Shown here in pieces: positions 27,150-36,360 of a stretch of DNA of 49,633 nt. The position numbers were made by a program, and so were the translations under genes. Position 1 is the first letter of the stretch; each line of letters opens with the position of its first letter. The notes beneath the pieces were generated by a model that had not been told where the DNA came from, ran no database searches, and worked only from the letters and a program-made list of their open reading frames with translations. Source of the DNA: Sphingobium sp. 66-54 (GTDB taxonomy: Bacteria; Pseudomonadota; Alphaproteobacteria; Sphingomonadales; Sphingomonadaceae); the NCBI GenBank assembly GCA_001899715.1, contig MKWI01000026.1, positions 1-49,633 of the forward strand. Direction: 5' to 3'.

Positions 27150-28820
27150 ATGACCACCACAACCGTAGATGGGCTGGGGCATGATCATGCTCACGACCAT
27201 CATGATGCCGATCACAAGCCGGGCTTCTTCGCCCGCTGGTTCATGTCAACGAACCACAAGGACATCGGTACCCTCTACCTGATCTTCGCGATCGTCGCCG
27301 GCATCATCGGCGGTGCGATCTCCGGCATGATGCGCATGGAGCTGCGCGAGCCGGGCATCCAGTTCCTCCAGGCCTGGGCGATCTATTCGGATGGCGCGGG
27401 TGCGACGCTCGATCAGGCCTATCATCTGTGGAACGTGCTCATCACCACGCACGGCCTCATCATGATCTTCTTCATGGTCATGCCGGCGATGATCGGCGGG
27501 TTTGGCAACTGGTTCGTGCCGATCATGATCGGCGCGCCGGACATGGCCTTCCCACGCATGAACAACATCAGCTTCTGGCTGCTCATTCCAGCGTTCCTGT
27601 TGCTGCTGCTCTCCAGCTTCGTGCCGGGGGGCACGGGCAACGGCGCGGGCACCGGCTGGACGATGTATGCGCCGCTCGCGACAACGGGCAGTCCTGGGCC
27701 GGCCGTGGATCTTGTGATCCTCTCGATGCACCTCGCGGGCGCCAGTTCGATCCTGGGTGCGGTCAACTTCATCACCACCATCTTCAATATGCGTGCCCCG
27801 GGCATGACTCTGCACAAGATGCCGCTGTTTGCATGGTCGGTGCTGGTCACGGCATTCCTGTTGCTGATTTCGCTGCCGGTGCTTGCCGCGGCCATCACCA
27901 TGTTGCTGACGGACCGCAATTTCAGCACGACTTTCTATGATGCGGCCGGTGGCGGCGATCCGGTGCTCTACCAGCACCTGTTCTGGTTCTTTGGCCACCC
28001 CGAAGTCTACATCATGATCCTGCCGGGCTTTGGTATGGTCAGCCACGTCGTGTCGACCTTCAGCCGCAAGCCGGTTTTCGGTTATCTCGGCATGGCCTAT
28101 GCCATGGTAGCCATCGGTGTCGTGGGCTTCATCGTGTGGGCGCACCACATGTTTACCACCGGTCTCAGCGTGAACGTGAAAATGTATTTCACCGCTGCGA
28201 CGATGGTCATCGCGGTACCTACCGGGGTCAAGATCTTCTCGTGGATCGCGACCATGTGGGGCGGCTCGATCAGCTTCAAGACGCCGATGCTCTGGGCGCT
28301 GGGCTTCATCTTCATGTTCACCATCGGCGGCGTGACTGGCGTTGTGCTGGCCAATGGTGGCATCGACGACAACGTCCACGACACCTATTATGTGATCGCG
28401 CACTTCCACTATGTGCTGTCGCTGGGTGCCGTGTTCGCGCTGTTCGCGGGCTTCTACTACTGGTTCCCGAAGATATCGGGGAAGATGTATAATGAGGTGC
28501 TCGGCCAACTGCATTTCTGGATATTCTTCGTGGGCGTGAACATGCTGTTCTTCCCGATGCACTTCCTGGGCATGAGCGGTATGCCGCGCCGTATCCCGGA
28601 CTATCCGGAAGCCTATGCCTACTGGAACCAGTTCGCGACCCACGGCTATGAAGTGATGGCCGTCGGTGTGCTGATTTTCTTCGTCAACCTGATCTGGTCG
28701 CTTGCGGCCGGCCGGAAGGCGCAGGCGAACCCGTGGGGTGAAGGTGCGACCACGTTGGAGTGGACGCTGCCTAGCCCGCCGCCCTATCACCAGTTCGAGA
28801 CCCTGCCGGTTATCGACTGA
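27150..28820 (+). CDS. coxA: Cytochrome c oxidase subunit I (aa3-type)
   Basis: The 556-residue, 12-helix catalytic subunit carries heme a, heme a3 and CuB. Visible hallmarks are [17 protein letters not shown] (CuB His with the cross-linked Tyr), AHHMFTTGL (CuB His pair) and the heme-ligand segment [13 protein letters not shown]. The His-rich amino terminus ([11 protein letters not shown]) is a lineage feature. It starts 13 bases after coxB. It translocates protons while reducing O2 to water. Confidence 0.98.
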   Translation: MTTTTVDGLGHDHAHDHHDADHKPGFFARWFMSTNHKDIGTLYLIFAIVAGIIGGAISGMMRMELREPGIQFLQAWAIYSDGAGATLDQAYHLWNVLITTHGLIMIFFMVMPAMIGGFGNWFVPIMIGAPDMAFPRMNNISFWLLIPAFLLLLLSSFVPGGTGNGAGTGWTMYAPLATTGSPGPAVDLVILSMHLAGASSILGAVNFITTIFNMRAPGMTLHKMPLFAWSVLVTAFLLLISLPVLAAAITMLLTDRNFSTTFYDAAGGGDPVLYQHLFWFFGHPEVYIMILPGFGMVSHVVSTFSRKPVFGYLGMAYAMVAIGVVGFIVWAHHMFTTGLSVNVKMYFTAATMVIAVPTGVKIFSWIATMWGGSISFKTPMLWALGFIFMFTIGGVTGVVLANGGIDDNVHDTYYVIAHFHYVLSLGAVFALFAGFYYWFPKISGKMYNEVLGQLHFWIFFVGVNMLFFPMHFLGMSGMPRRIPDYPEAYAYWNQFATHGYEVMAVGVLIFFVNLIWSLAAGRKAQANPWGEGATTLEWTLPSPPPYHQFETLPVID

Positions 28821-28828
28821 GGACGGCG

Positions 28829-28846
28829 CGGAGCCATAAGGCTCCG
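28829..28846 (+). other. Intercistronic hairpin between coxA and ctaB
   Basis: A perfect stem of seven pairs (CGGAGCC and GGCTCCG) with a four-base loop lies nine bases after the coxA stop. No T-run follows, so it is more likely an mRNA-stabilising or attenuating hairpin than a strong terminator. That function is inference. Confidence 0.6.
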
Positions 28847-28946
28847 TGGGCAAATGAATGATGGACGGGAGAGGGCGCGCGTGCGCCCTCAACCGCATGA
28901 CGAGCGGACGAGAAACGAAAGAAGGTCGACGGTTTTGGCGAGCAAC

Positions 28947-29867
28947 ATGTCCATTCTGACGAGCGGGAACGGTTCGCCGTCGGTGCCGTTGCCGGCGGAC
29001 TGGCGCGATCTCGTCGCGCTGACCAAGCCGCGCGTGATGACGCTCGTCGTGTTCACTGGCCTGTGCGGACTACTCGCCGCGCCGGGGCATCTCTCGCCGG
29101 TGTTGGCCTTCACCGCCGTGCTCTGCATCGCGCTTGGTGCGGGCGCGGCCGGCGCGCTCAATCAATGGTATGAGGCAGATCGTGACGCCAAGATGAAGCG
29201 CACCGCCAACCGGCCGCTGCCGGCCGGGCGAATGACGCGCGAGGCGGCCTTGCATTTCGGCGTCGGTCTGGCCGCTTTCTCGGTGCTGCTGATGGGCTTT
29301 GCGACCAACTGGCTCGCCGCGGCCATCCTGGCGGTGTCGATCCTGTTCTACGTGTTCGTCTATACCATCTGGCTCAAGCCGCGCACGGCGCAGAACATCG
29401 TCATCGGCGGTGCGGCGGGGGCCTTTCCGCCGTTGATCGGCTGGGCAGCGGTGACGGGGAATGTGGCTGCGCTGCCAATCGCGCTGTTCATGCTTATCTT
29501 CTTCTGGACTCCGCCGCACTTCTGGGCGCTCGCGCTGTTCGTGCGCATGGATTATGCCAATGCGGGCATTCCCATGTTGCCGGTGGTGGCGGGCGAGGCG
29601 GTCACGCGGCGGCAGATCCTGCTCTACACCAGCATCATGGGTGTGGCCGCGCTGGCGCCGGTGCTGCTCCAGCTCACTGGCCTGATTTACGGCGTCACGG
29701 CGCTCGTCGCGACCGGCATCTTTGCAGTGTTCGCAGTGCAGGTGGCGTTGAGCCGGGAGACCGACCCGGCACGAATGAAGCCGGAGCGGCGTTTGTTCAA
29801 ATATTCGGTACTTTACCTGTTTCTCCTGTTCGGCGCAGTGGTGGTCGACCATTGGGTGCTGGCATGA
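28947..29867 (+). CDS. ctaB: Protoheme IX farnesyltransferase (heme O synthase)
   Basis: CtaB adds a farnesyl chain to heme b to make heme O, precursor of the heme a used by CoxA. The 306-residue polytopic protein has the prenyl-binding motifs [20 protein letters not shown] and YTIWLKPRT. Its aromatic [13 protein letters not shown] loop is diagnostic. The start is uncertain: ATG 28947 is annotated, a TTG at 28935 has a better upstream GAAGG, and the frame is open to 28854. Confidence 0.95.
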   Translation: MSILTSGNGSPSVPLPADWRDLVALTKPRVMTLVVFTGLCGLLAAPGHLSPVLAFTAVLCIALGAGAAGALNQWYEADRDAKMKRTANRPLPAGRMTREAALHFGVGLAAFSVLLMGFATNWLAAAILAVSILFYVFVYTIWLKPRTAQNIVIGGAAGAFPPLIGWAAVTGNVAALPIALFMLIFFWTPPHFWALALFVRMDYANAGIPMLPVVAGEAVTRRQILLYTSIMGVAALAPVLLQLTGLIYGVTALVATGIFAVFAVQVALSRETDPARMKPERRLFKYSVLYLFLLFGAVVVDHWVLA

Positions 29868-29992
29868 CCCCGGAGGAGCAGCGTCTCGTGCAGGCCCGGC
29901 AGCGCGCCCGTTCGCGGGTGACGGCGATCATCCTGTTTGCCCTGGTGGTCCTGTTTTTCGGAATTGCTGTCGCCAAGATGATGGGAGGATAG
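29864..29992 (+). CDS. Small membrane protein between ctaB and ctaG (CoxF-like)
   Basis: A 42-residue ORF overlapping the ctaB stop by four bases (ATGA) and ending three bases before ctaG. It is a basic N terminus ([13 protein letters not shown]) followed by one transmembrane helix ([20 protein letters not shown]). Small ORFs at this position are known as CoxF in several alphaproteobacteria and are thought to help oxidase assembly; that identity rests on position and size. GGAGGA-like bases overlap its end and serve ctaG. Confidence 0.75.
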   Translation: MTPEEQRLVQARQRARSRVTAIILFALVVLFFGIAVAKMMGG

Positions 29993-29995
29993 CAG

Positions 29996-30574
29996 ATGAC
30001 AACTCTTGCCACGCGGCGCGCCGGCCAGCGCCGGACCGCCCTGATTGCGGCGGCGGTTGCCCTGGCCATGCTGGGGCTTGGTTTCGCCGCCGTACCGCTT
30101 TACCGCATGTTCTGTGCCGTTACTGGCTTCGGCGGTACACCCCAGCGCGCCACCGAGGCCCAGTATGAGGCGAGCGGCGAGGCGATGGCTGGATTGGCCC
30201 GTCAGCTCTCGATCCGCTTCGATTCGAATACGGCCGGCGGCTTGCCCTGGGCTTTCTATCCGGAAAAGCGCCGCGTGACGGTGGGTGTCGGCGGCAAGTC
30301 GATGGCGATCTTCATCGCTAGGAACAATTCCGACAAGCCGATTACCGGCCGCGCGGTGTTCAACGTCACGCCGGCGCAGGCCGGGCCTTATTTCACCAAA
30401 ATCCAGTGCTTCTGCTTTACCGAGCAGACGTTGCAGCCGGGCCAGGAAGTGCGCATGCCCGTGCTGTTCTATGTCGATAAGAAGTTCCTTGATGACCCAG
30501 ACGACAAGGATGTCGAGGAAATCACCTTGAGCTATACCTTCTATCCGGTTGAGAAGCCGGACGACCAAAGCTAA
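29996..30574 (+). CDS. ctaG: Cytochrome c oxidase assembly protein CtaG (Cox11 family)
   Basis: Cox11 proteins deliver copper to the CuB site of subunit I. The 192-residue protein has one N-terminal membrane helix (about 15-33), the conserved Cys40 in YRMFCAVTGFGG, and the copper-binding CFCF motif (Cys138 and Cys140). YFTKIQCFCFTEQ and VLFYVDKKF are family signatures. The bulk faces the periplasm. Confidence 0.97.
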   Translation: MTTLATRRAGQRRTALIAAAVALAMLGLGFAAVPLYRMFCAVTGFGGTPQRATEAQYEASGEAMAGLARQLSIRFDSNTAGGLPWAFYPEKRRVTVGVGGKSMAIFIARNNSDKPITGRAVFNVTPAQAGPYFTKIQCFCFTEQTLQPGQEVRMPVLFYVDKKFLDDPDDKDVEEITLSYTFYPVEKPDDQS

Positions 30575-30615
30575 GAGACGCGCAAACGCACGCGCAGTAG
30601 AACAGGGAACGTCAT

Positions 30616-31446
30616 ATGTCCGGCGCCAAGAACCACGATTATCATATTCTCCCGCCCGCCATCACGCCGTTGATGGGCGCGATGTCCGCGCTGGTCATGG
30701 CGGTTGGCGCGGTGAGCTGGATGCATCCCGACTCGATGCCCGCGCATGGCGGCGTCATCTTCATCCTCGGCGTGCTGGGCGTGCTGGCGACGATGTTCAT
30801 GTGGTGGTCCGACGTGGTGCGCGAGGCACATGCCGGCGATCACACCCCTGTCGTGCAGCTCCACCTGCGTTACGGCATGATCCTGTTCATCGCCTCGGAA
30901 GTAATGTTCTTCGTCGGCTGGTTCTGGGCCTATTTCGATTTTGCGCTGTTCCCTTCCGAACTGCCGCCGATCGACGGGCTGTTCCCCTCCAAGGGGATCG
31001 AGGTGCTGAATGCCTTCGAATTGCCGTTGCTCAACACGCTGATCCTGCTTTGCTCGGGCACGACCATCACCTGGGCGCACCACGCGCTGATCCACGGCGA
31101 CCGCGATGGCCTCAAGAAAGGCCTGTGGGCGACCGTCCTGCTGGGCGCGCTGTTCACCTGCATCCAGGCTTATGAATATGCGCACGCGCCCTTCGCCTTC
31201 GGTACGACGCCTTATGGCTCGGCCTTCTACATGGCGACCGGCTTCCACGGCTTCCACGTTCTGGTCGGCACGATCTTCCTGATCGTCTGCTTGATCCGCG
31301 CCTATAAGGGCCACTTCACCCCGCGCCAGCACTTCGGCTTCGAAGCGGCTGCCTGGTATTGGCACTTCGTCGACGTGGTGTGGCTATTCCTGTTCCTCGC
31401 CATCTACGTCTGGGGTGGCTGGGGCGCGCCGGTCCACGCCGGCTGA
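30616..31446 (+). CDS. coxC: Cytochrome c oxidase subunit III
   Basis: The 276-residue protein has seven transmembrane helices and opens with KNHDYHILPPAITPLMGAMS. The conserved FIASEVMFFVGWFWAYFDFA contains the Glu that sits near the proton entry. GFHGFHVLVGTIFL and the terminal WYWHFVDVVWLFLF are diagnostic. It stabilises subunit I during turnover. It follows ctaG with a 41-base gap. Confidence 0.97.
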   Translation: MSGAKNHDYHILPPAITPLMGAMSALVMAVGAVSWMHPDSMPAHGGVIFILGVLGVLATMFMWWSDVVREAHAGDHTPVVQLHLRYGMILFIASEVMFFVGWFWAYFDFALFPSELPPIDGLFPSKGIEVLNAFELPLLNTLILLCSGTTITWAHHALIHGDRDGLKKGLWATVLLGALFTCIQAYEYAHAPFAFGTTPYGSAFYMATGFHGFHVLVGTIFLIVCLIRAYKGHFTPRQHFGFEAAAWYWHFVDVVWLFLFLAIYVWGGWGAPVHAG

Positions 31447-31453
31447 CGCAGCC

Positions 31454-31855
31454 ATGACCGACAGCAGGGTCGCGCCGACGACATCGCTCGTCCGCGCGGC
31501 CTTGTCGGCGCGTTGCCCTGCATGCGGGATCGGTCCGCTCTATGATGGCTGGCTCCTCTTTGCCCCGCGCTGCCGGGCTTGCGGGCTGGACTATGAGCGC
31601 TTCAACGTGGGCGACGGGCCGGCTGCTTTCCTGATCCTCATTGTCGGCGGGCTGGTAACGGCGCTGGCACTGTTTCTGCATCTGGCGGCCCATCCGCCCT
31701 TCTGGGTGCATATCCTGCTCTGGGTGCCGATCACCACCGCGCTGGTCGTCCTCTGTCTGCGTGTCTCAAAGGCGGCGCTGCTCATTCTCGAATATCGAAA
31801 CGATGCTGGCGAAGGCCGAGTCTCTGCCCGCTCGGGGCGGGACAGGCAGCCATGA
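31454..31855 (+). CDS. DUF983 family membrane protein
   Basis: The 133-residue protein has two Cys pairs, CPACG at about 21-25 and CRACGLDYERF, resembling a zinc ribbon. Two transmembrane helices follow (FLILIVGGLVTALALFL and VHILLWVPITTALVVLCL). DUF983 genes sit in cox clusters of many alphaproteobacteria and are assumed to help oxidase biogenesis. The stop overlaps the surf1 ATG by four bases. Confidence 0.9.
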   Translation: MTDSRVAPTTSLVRAALSARCPACGIGPLYDGWLLFAPRCRACGLDYERFNVGDGPAAFLILIVGGLVTALALFLHLAAHPPFWVHILLWVPITTALVVLCLRVSKAALLILEYRNDAGEGRVSARSGRDRQP

Positions 31856-32502
31856 AGCGGCGTCTCCCGCTGGTGCCGACGCTCATCGTCGGACTGGCCA
31901 TTGCCATCATGATCGGCCTCGGCATCTGGCAACTCGGCCGCGCGCACCAGAAAGAAGCCGCGCTAGCTGCCTATCGCGCCAATATGACGCTGCCGGTCAC
32001 GGCCTATCCCGGCAGTCAGCCGACCGATGAACGCTATCTGTTCCGGCGTCTGTCCGCCAATTGCCTGCGCGTCGTCGGCTGGCAGGTGATCGGTGGGCGC
32101 TCGGCTCAGGGCGGGGCGGGCTGGCGCCACATCGCCTCCTGTGCGACGGGTGCGGAGGGGCCGGGTTTCCTCGTCGATATCGGCGTCGCGGCGACCCCCG
32201 ATGCCAAAGTCAATTGGGCGGGCGGGCCGGTGCGCGGGCGTGCGACCCATGAGCCGGATCATTCCACGATGATCGAGCGCCTGACCGGCAAGGCCATGCC
32301 ACTCAGGTTGATGATCGTCGCGGAGACGCCCGCACCGGGCCTCGCCGCCAGTGCGCCGCCCGATCCATCTTCAGTGCCCAACAATCACCGTTCCTATATG
32401 GTGCAGTGGTTCCTGTTCGCTGCCATCGCTGCGATCATCTATGGTCTCGCGCTGCGCAAGCGCTGGCGGGATAGGCTGGATGGGTCCGGTCCTGCGGTTT
32501 GA
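31852..32502 (+). CDS. SURF1 family cytochrome oxidase assembly protein
   Basis: This 216-residue protein has transmembrane helices at both ends: LVPTLIVGLAIAIMIGLGIW near the start and MVQWFLFAAIAAIIYGLAL near the end. That is the Surf1 topology with a periplasmic loop between. LGIWQLGRAHQKEA and VDIGVA are family-like. Surf1 assists heme a insertion into subunit I. It is divergent from typical Surf1 in the middle but position and topology are convincing. Confidence 0.9.
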   Translation: MKRRLPLVPTLIVGLAIAIMIGLGIWQLGRAHQKEAALAAYRANMTLPVTAYPGSQPTDERYLFRRLSANCLRVVGWQVIGGRSAQGGAGWRHIASCATGAEGPGFLVDIGVAATPDAKVNWAGGPVRGRATHEPDHSTMIERLTGKAMPLRLMIVAETPAPGLAASAPPDPSSVPNNHRSYMVQWFLFAAIAAIIYGLALRKRWRDRLDGSGPAV

Positions 32503-32665
32503 GAGGGCGGCCCGACCTCGCGGGCCACATTACCGTGCGAACATGCTCTACGCGCTAACGGGAGGGGTCTCGTTGGCGCATTTGGAGCGGGTTCGAACAA
32601 ACCCGACGCGCGTCGCTTGCCGCCATCGTTGCAGCCCTGCCGACTCGCCGTTAAGGAGCGCCCTC

Positions 32666-34069
32666 ATGCACTATGTGAGCACCAGGGGGCGCGCCGAGGC
32701 GCTCGATTTCGAGGGAGCGACGCTGGCGGGGCTGGCGAGCGACGGTGGTCTTTACCTGCCGGAGCGCTGGCCGCATTTTTCGGCCGAGGATTTCGCCGCT
32801 ATGCGCGGTCTTTCCTATGTCGAGACGGCGGTGCGTGTCATCAAGCCGTTTGTCGGCGATAACCTTACCGAGGGCGAGCTGCGCGATCTGTGCACGCAGG
32901 CCTATGGCCGTTTCGCGCATGCCGCCGTTACGCCGCTGGTCCAGCTCGATCACACCCATTGGCTGCTGGAGCTGTTCCACGGCCCCACGCTCGCCTTCAA
33001 GGACGTGGCGCTGCAACTGCTCGGGCTGCTGTTCGAGACATTCCTCAGCCGGCGCGACACGCATATCACCATCGTCGGCGCGACCTCGGGCGATACCGGC
33101 TCGGCGGCGATCGACGCGGTCGCCGGCCGCGCCAATATTGACATTTTCATGCTCCACCCCGCCGGCCGCGTGTCGGACGTGCAGCGGCGGCAGATGACCA
33201 CCGTGCTCGCACCCAACGTCCACAACATCGCGGTGGAAGGCAGCTTCGATGACGCGCAGGCGCTTGTGAAGCGCATGTTCAACGATGCCGATTTCTCCAC
33301 CCGGTTCGATCTGTCGGCGGTGAACAGCATCAACTGGGCGCGGCTGGTCGCGCAGATCGTCTATTATGTCTATGCGGGCGTACGGCTCGGCGCGCCGGAG
33401 CGGCCGGTGGCCTTCGCCGTGCCGACCGGCAATTTCGGCGATGTGTTCGCCGGCTATGTCGCCTCGCGCATGGGCCTGCCTATCGAGCGGCTGATCGTTG
33501 CGACCAATGTCAACGATATCCTCCATCGCGCGCTGGCGGAGGGCGACTATAGCCAGGGCACTGTCATCCCCACCGCCACACCGAGCATGGATATTCAGGT
33601 CTCCAGCAATTTCGAGCGCTTGCTGTTCGATCTCGGTGGGCGGGACGGCACAGCCCTCGCCGCGCAGATGGCCGGTTTCGAGGCGACAAGGGCGATGCGC
33701 CTCACCAACGCGCAGCGCGAGGGGGCGGCTGCTTTGTTCGGCTCGGCTCGCATCGACGCTGACGAGATGGCGCGCGCCATGCGCTGGGCCTATGACGCCG
33801 CCGGGCAGGTGATCGACCCCCACACCGCTGTTGGCCTCGCCGCCGCGCGGGCAGCCGGGGTCGATCCGTCCGTGCCGGTCGTCACGCTGGCAACAGCTCA
33901 TGCCGCCAAGTTCCGCGATGCCGTCGAGCGCTCGACCGGCGTGCGACCTTCGCTCCCCTCGCGCACCGGCGATCTGTTCGGGCGCGAGGAGCGGTTCGTC
34001 ACCCTGCCGGCGACGTTCGAGGCCGTGACCGACTATATTGCGGGCCGCGCCACCCCCCGCCGTGGCTGA
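32666..34069 (+). CDS. thrC: Threonine synthase
   Basis: ThrC converts O-phosphohomoserine to threonine with PLP. The 467-residue protein begins MHYVSTRGRAEALDFEGATL, typical of the long-form bacterial enzyme. PLP-binding Lys112 lies in HGPTLAFKDVALQLLG, and GATSGDTGSAAIDAVAG is the phosphate-binding loop. The ATG at 32666 follows TTAAGGAGCG, a strong ribosome binding site. The 163 bases between it and surf1 show no clear leader peptide or riboswitch. Confidence 0.96.
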   Translation: MHYVSTRGRAEALDFEGATLAGLASDGGLYLPERWPHFSAEDFAAMRGLSYVETAVRVIKPFVGDNLTEGELRDLCTQAYGRFAHAAVTPLVQLDHTHWLLELFHGPTLAFKDVALQLLGLLFETFLSRRDTHITIVGATSGDTGSAAIDAVAGRANIDIFMLHPAGRVSDVQRRQMTTVLAPNVHNIAVEGSFDDAQALVKRMFNDADFSTRFDLSAVNSINWARLVAQIVYYVYAGVRLGAPERPVAFAVPTGNFGDVFAGYVASRMGLPIERLIVATNVNDILHRALAEGDYSQGTVIPTATPSMDIQVSSNFERLLFDLGGRDGTALAAQMAGFEATRAMRLTNAQREGAAALFGSARIDADEMARAMRWAYDAAGQVIDPHTAVGLAAARAAGVDPSVPVVTLATAHAAKFRDAVERSTGVRPSLPSRTGDLFGREERFVTLPATFEAVTDYIAGRATPRRG

Positions 34070-34955
34070 AGCGCGTGCCGCCTTGCCGCTCGGCGTGATG
34101 ATCGCCGAGCCATGGGCGGACTATGGCCTGATCGACAGCGGGGACGGCCGCAAGCTGGAGCGCTACGGCGCCTACCGCTTCATCCGGCCCGAGCCGCAGG
34201 CCATGTGGGCGCCCGCGCAGGGGGCCTGGGAGGCGCATGGCAGCTTCATCCCCGCCTCGGACGAAGACGGTGGCGGCCGTTGGCACTTCGACAAGCCGGT
34301 GCCGCGCGAGGGCTGGCCGCTTGCCTGGCGCGAGGCGCGGTTTCAGGCGAGTTGCACACCATTCCGGCACCTGGGCTTCTTCCCGGACATGGCACCGGTC
34401 TGGCAGTGGGGCCGCGAGCGGCTCGCAGGGCTGGAGGCGCCGCAGTTCCTCAACCTGTTCGGTTACACCGGCGTCGGTACGCTGGCCTTCTCGGCCATCG
34501 GCGCGCAGGCCGTGCATGTCGACGCCTCCAAGAAATCCGTTGCGCAGGCCCGCGCCAACGCCGCGCTCTCCGGCATGGAGGATCATCCGATCCGCTGGAT
34601 TGTGGATGATGCCGCCAAGTTCGCCGCGCGCGAGGGACGGCGCGGCCGGCGCTATGACGGTATCCTGCTCGATCCGCCCAAATATGGCCGCGGCCCGGAC
34701 GGCGAGATATGGAAGCTGGAGGAGGATCTCCCCGGCCTCATCGCCAGTTGCCGCGCGCTGCTGGACGAGAACAGCCGCTTCCTGTTCCTCACCGTCTATG
34801 CGGTGCGCATGTCTGCCCTCGCCATCGGCGAGCTGTTGCGCGCCCGTCTCGGCGACCTCCCTGGCCGCATCGAGTGCGGCGAACTCGCCGTGCGCGAGGA
34901 AGCGCGTGGCTTGCTGCTGCCGACCGCCATCTGGGCGCGGTGGGTGCGGGATTAG
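34062..34955 (+). CDS. Class I SAM-dependent methyltransferase, RlmI-like rRNA methyltransferase
   Basis: The 297-residue protein has a SAM-binding motif LNLFGYTGVGTLAFSAIGA, then AVHVDASKKSVAQARANA, and the catalytic-loop motif ILLDPPKYGRGPDG. These match 23S rRNA cytosine methyltransferases of the RlmI/RlmK type. An N-terminal PUA domain is not obvious. I start at GTG 34062, overlapping thrC by eight bases; ATG 34038 in thrC and ATG 34098 are alternatives. Confidence 0.85.
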   Translation: MAEARAALPLGVMIAEPWADYGLIDSGDGRKLERYGAYRFIRPEPQAMWAPAQGAWEAHGSFIPASDEDGGGRWHFDKPVPREGWPLAWREARFQASCTPFRHLGFFPDMAPVWQWGRERLAGLEAPQFLNLFGYTGVGTLAFSAIGAQAVHVDASKKSVAQARANAALSGMEDHPIRWIVDDAAKFAAREGRRGRRYDGILLDPPKYGRGPDGEIWKLEEDLPGLIASCRALLDENSRFLFLTVYAVRMSALAIGELLRARLGDLPGRIECGELAVREEARGLLLPTAIWARWVRD

Positions 34956-35150
34956 CGCATCGGTTTATCGCATCGCTATTTACCGGAATGCGCTGCCGTA
35001 AATCAGGGGGGGCGTTTACCATCCGCTAACCACGACCCGTTAAAATGGGGGATCGCTTTTCCTGGAAGGCTGCCGGCACGGTGTGCAGCGGGGGCGACTG
35101 ACCAAGCCTGTTCGCCCGTCGCGCGGACACGATGAACCTGTGAGGAACGC

Positions 35151-35699
35151 ATGCTTGGTGTGAACCATATCCCTCTCGCCGTCGCCCTTGCCCTTTTGAC
35201 GCAACCGGTCATGGCGACAACCACCATTACCAATCCGATCAGCAACCCGGCTGGCCAATGGGCTGGCATCGACTATTGGGGCGTTCAGGTCTCCGCCTTT
35301 TCGGCGGTCGATCAGCTATTCACCTTCACTGTACCGACCGACAGCAAAATCGCTATCTTCATGCAGGGGTCGCCCAAGTTCCAGTTCAAGGATATCGTCT
35401 TGAATGGCTCTTCCATCGGCAACAACTTCACCGTGAATAACGGCAATGCCATGCTCGCGGCGACTGGTTTCGCGCAGGCGGGTGAGGTTTCGCTCCGTTT
35501 TGTAGCCGATTATAGCTGCAAGGATTGCTGGGGTGACTGGTTTGGCGGCTATGTGCAGGTGTCGGAAGCGACCCTGCCGAAACCACCTGTGTCCCAGCCG
35601 ATCCCCGAGCCGGCGACCTGGGCGATGATGCTCGTTGGCATGGCGTTCGTTGGTGTTCTCATGCGGCGGCAGAGCGGACTGTCCCTGTCCGCACGCTGA
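35151..35699 (+). CDS. PEPxxWA-CTERM sorting domain protein
   Basis: This 182-residue exported protein has an N-terminal signal peptide (MLGVNHIPLAVALALLTQPV) and a beta-rich middle with the pair CKDC. The C-terminal sorting signal is PEPATWAMMLVG (152-163), a hydrophobic segment, and Arg172-Arg173. The PEPxxWA-CTERM variety is typical of sphingomonads and is processed by an exosortase encoded elsewhere. Eight residues follow the RR, slightly more than usual. Its role, likely in the envelope or exopolysaccharide matrix, is not known. Confidence 0.9.
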   Translation: MLGVNHIPLAVALALLTQPVMATTTITNPISNPAGQWAGIDYWGVQVSAFSAVDQLFTFTVPTDSKIAIFMQGSPKFQFKDIVLNGSSIGNNFTVNNGNAMLAATGFAQAGEVSLRFVADYSCKDCWGDWFGGYVQVSEATLPKPPVSQPIPEPATWAMMLVGMAFVGVLMRRQSGLSLSAR

Positions 35700-35720
35700 A
35701 CCTTCCGCACGCTGAACCTT
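35689..35720. repeat. 16-base tandem duplication at the end of the PEP-CTERM gene
   Basis: CCGCACGCTGAACCTT occurs twice in a row (35689-35704 and 35705-35720). The first copy contains the TGA stop of the PEP-CTERM gene and the second reaches the ccmB stop, so the duplication occupies the convergent junction. Confidence 0.9.
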
Positions 35721-36360
35721 ATTCCCGTCCAGCCCGCAAGGCTGCGCCCCCGGCGATCGGTGCGATCACGCACAGCAGGAGCGAGCAGGCGGCAACCAGC
35801 TTGAGGGCGCTCCCGCCCCCGAAGTGCAGCGCGCCGGCGCCGAAGATCAGGATCGGCACCGCCAGCGGCAGCACCAGCAGGCCGGTGAGCGCACTACTGC
35901 CGCGCAGACCGGCGGTAAGCGCGGCGACGAGGATGGCAAGTGCGGCCAGCCCCGGCGTACCGAGCAGAAGGCCGAGCATCACCGTGCCGAGCACGTCTCC
36001 CTCCAACCGCAGCAATGCGCCGGCCGGGAGCGCGGCGATGAGCAAAGGCGGGCCGAAGCTCAGCCAATGCGCCACCTGCTTGGCGAGCAGAATCGTTCCT
36101 TCGCCATGTGCGCGCAGCACGAGCTGGTCGATCACCCCACTCTCGCGGTCCGGTTCGATCAGACGGTCGATCGGCATCAGGCTGGCGAGCAGCGCGGCGA
36201 TCCACAGCAATCCACCGCCGGTCTGGCTGAGCAGCGTTGCGTTGGGACCGACCGCAAACGGAAACAGCGCCGCGATGAGGAGCAGGAAGGCGAGCGGCAT
36301 CCACGCGCCGCCGCTGCGGAAAGCGCGGCCGAGATCGCGCAGGATCAAGGTGCCGATCAT
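35719..36360 (-). CDS. ccmB: Heme exporter protein B
   Basis: CcmB is the membrane subunit of the CcmAB transporter that drives holo-CcmE release during cytochrome c maturation. The 213-residue protein has about six membrane helices and the signature REWGVIDQ-like EPDRESGVIDQLVLRAHGE. It starts with MIGTLILRDLGRAFRSGG. Its ATG overlaps the ccmA stop by four bases. The next gene needed, ccmC, is not downstream: the neighbouring gene is the convergent PEP-CTERM gene. Confidence 0.94.
   Translation of the reverse strand: MIGTLILRDLGRAFRSGGAWMPLAFLLLIAALFPFAVGPNATLLSQTGGGLLWIAALLASLMPIDRLIEPDRESGVIDQLVLRAHGEGTILLAKQVAHWLSFGPPLLIAALPAGALLRLEGDVLGTVMLGLLLGTPGLAALAILVAALTAGLRGSSALTGLLVLPLAVPILIFGAGALHFGGGSALKLVAACSLLLCVIAPIAGGAALRAGRE

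Noticed and set aside
27246..28898. Minus-strand 550-codon frame opposite coxA
   Set aside because: Pure shadow of coxA, rich in His/Arg/Glu as expected from its reverse complement.
32503..32665. Possible threonine leader or riboswitch before thrC
   Set aside because: No run of Thr or Ile codons, no clear stem-terminator pair and no known riboswitch pattern in the 163 bases.
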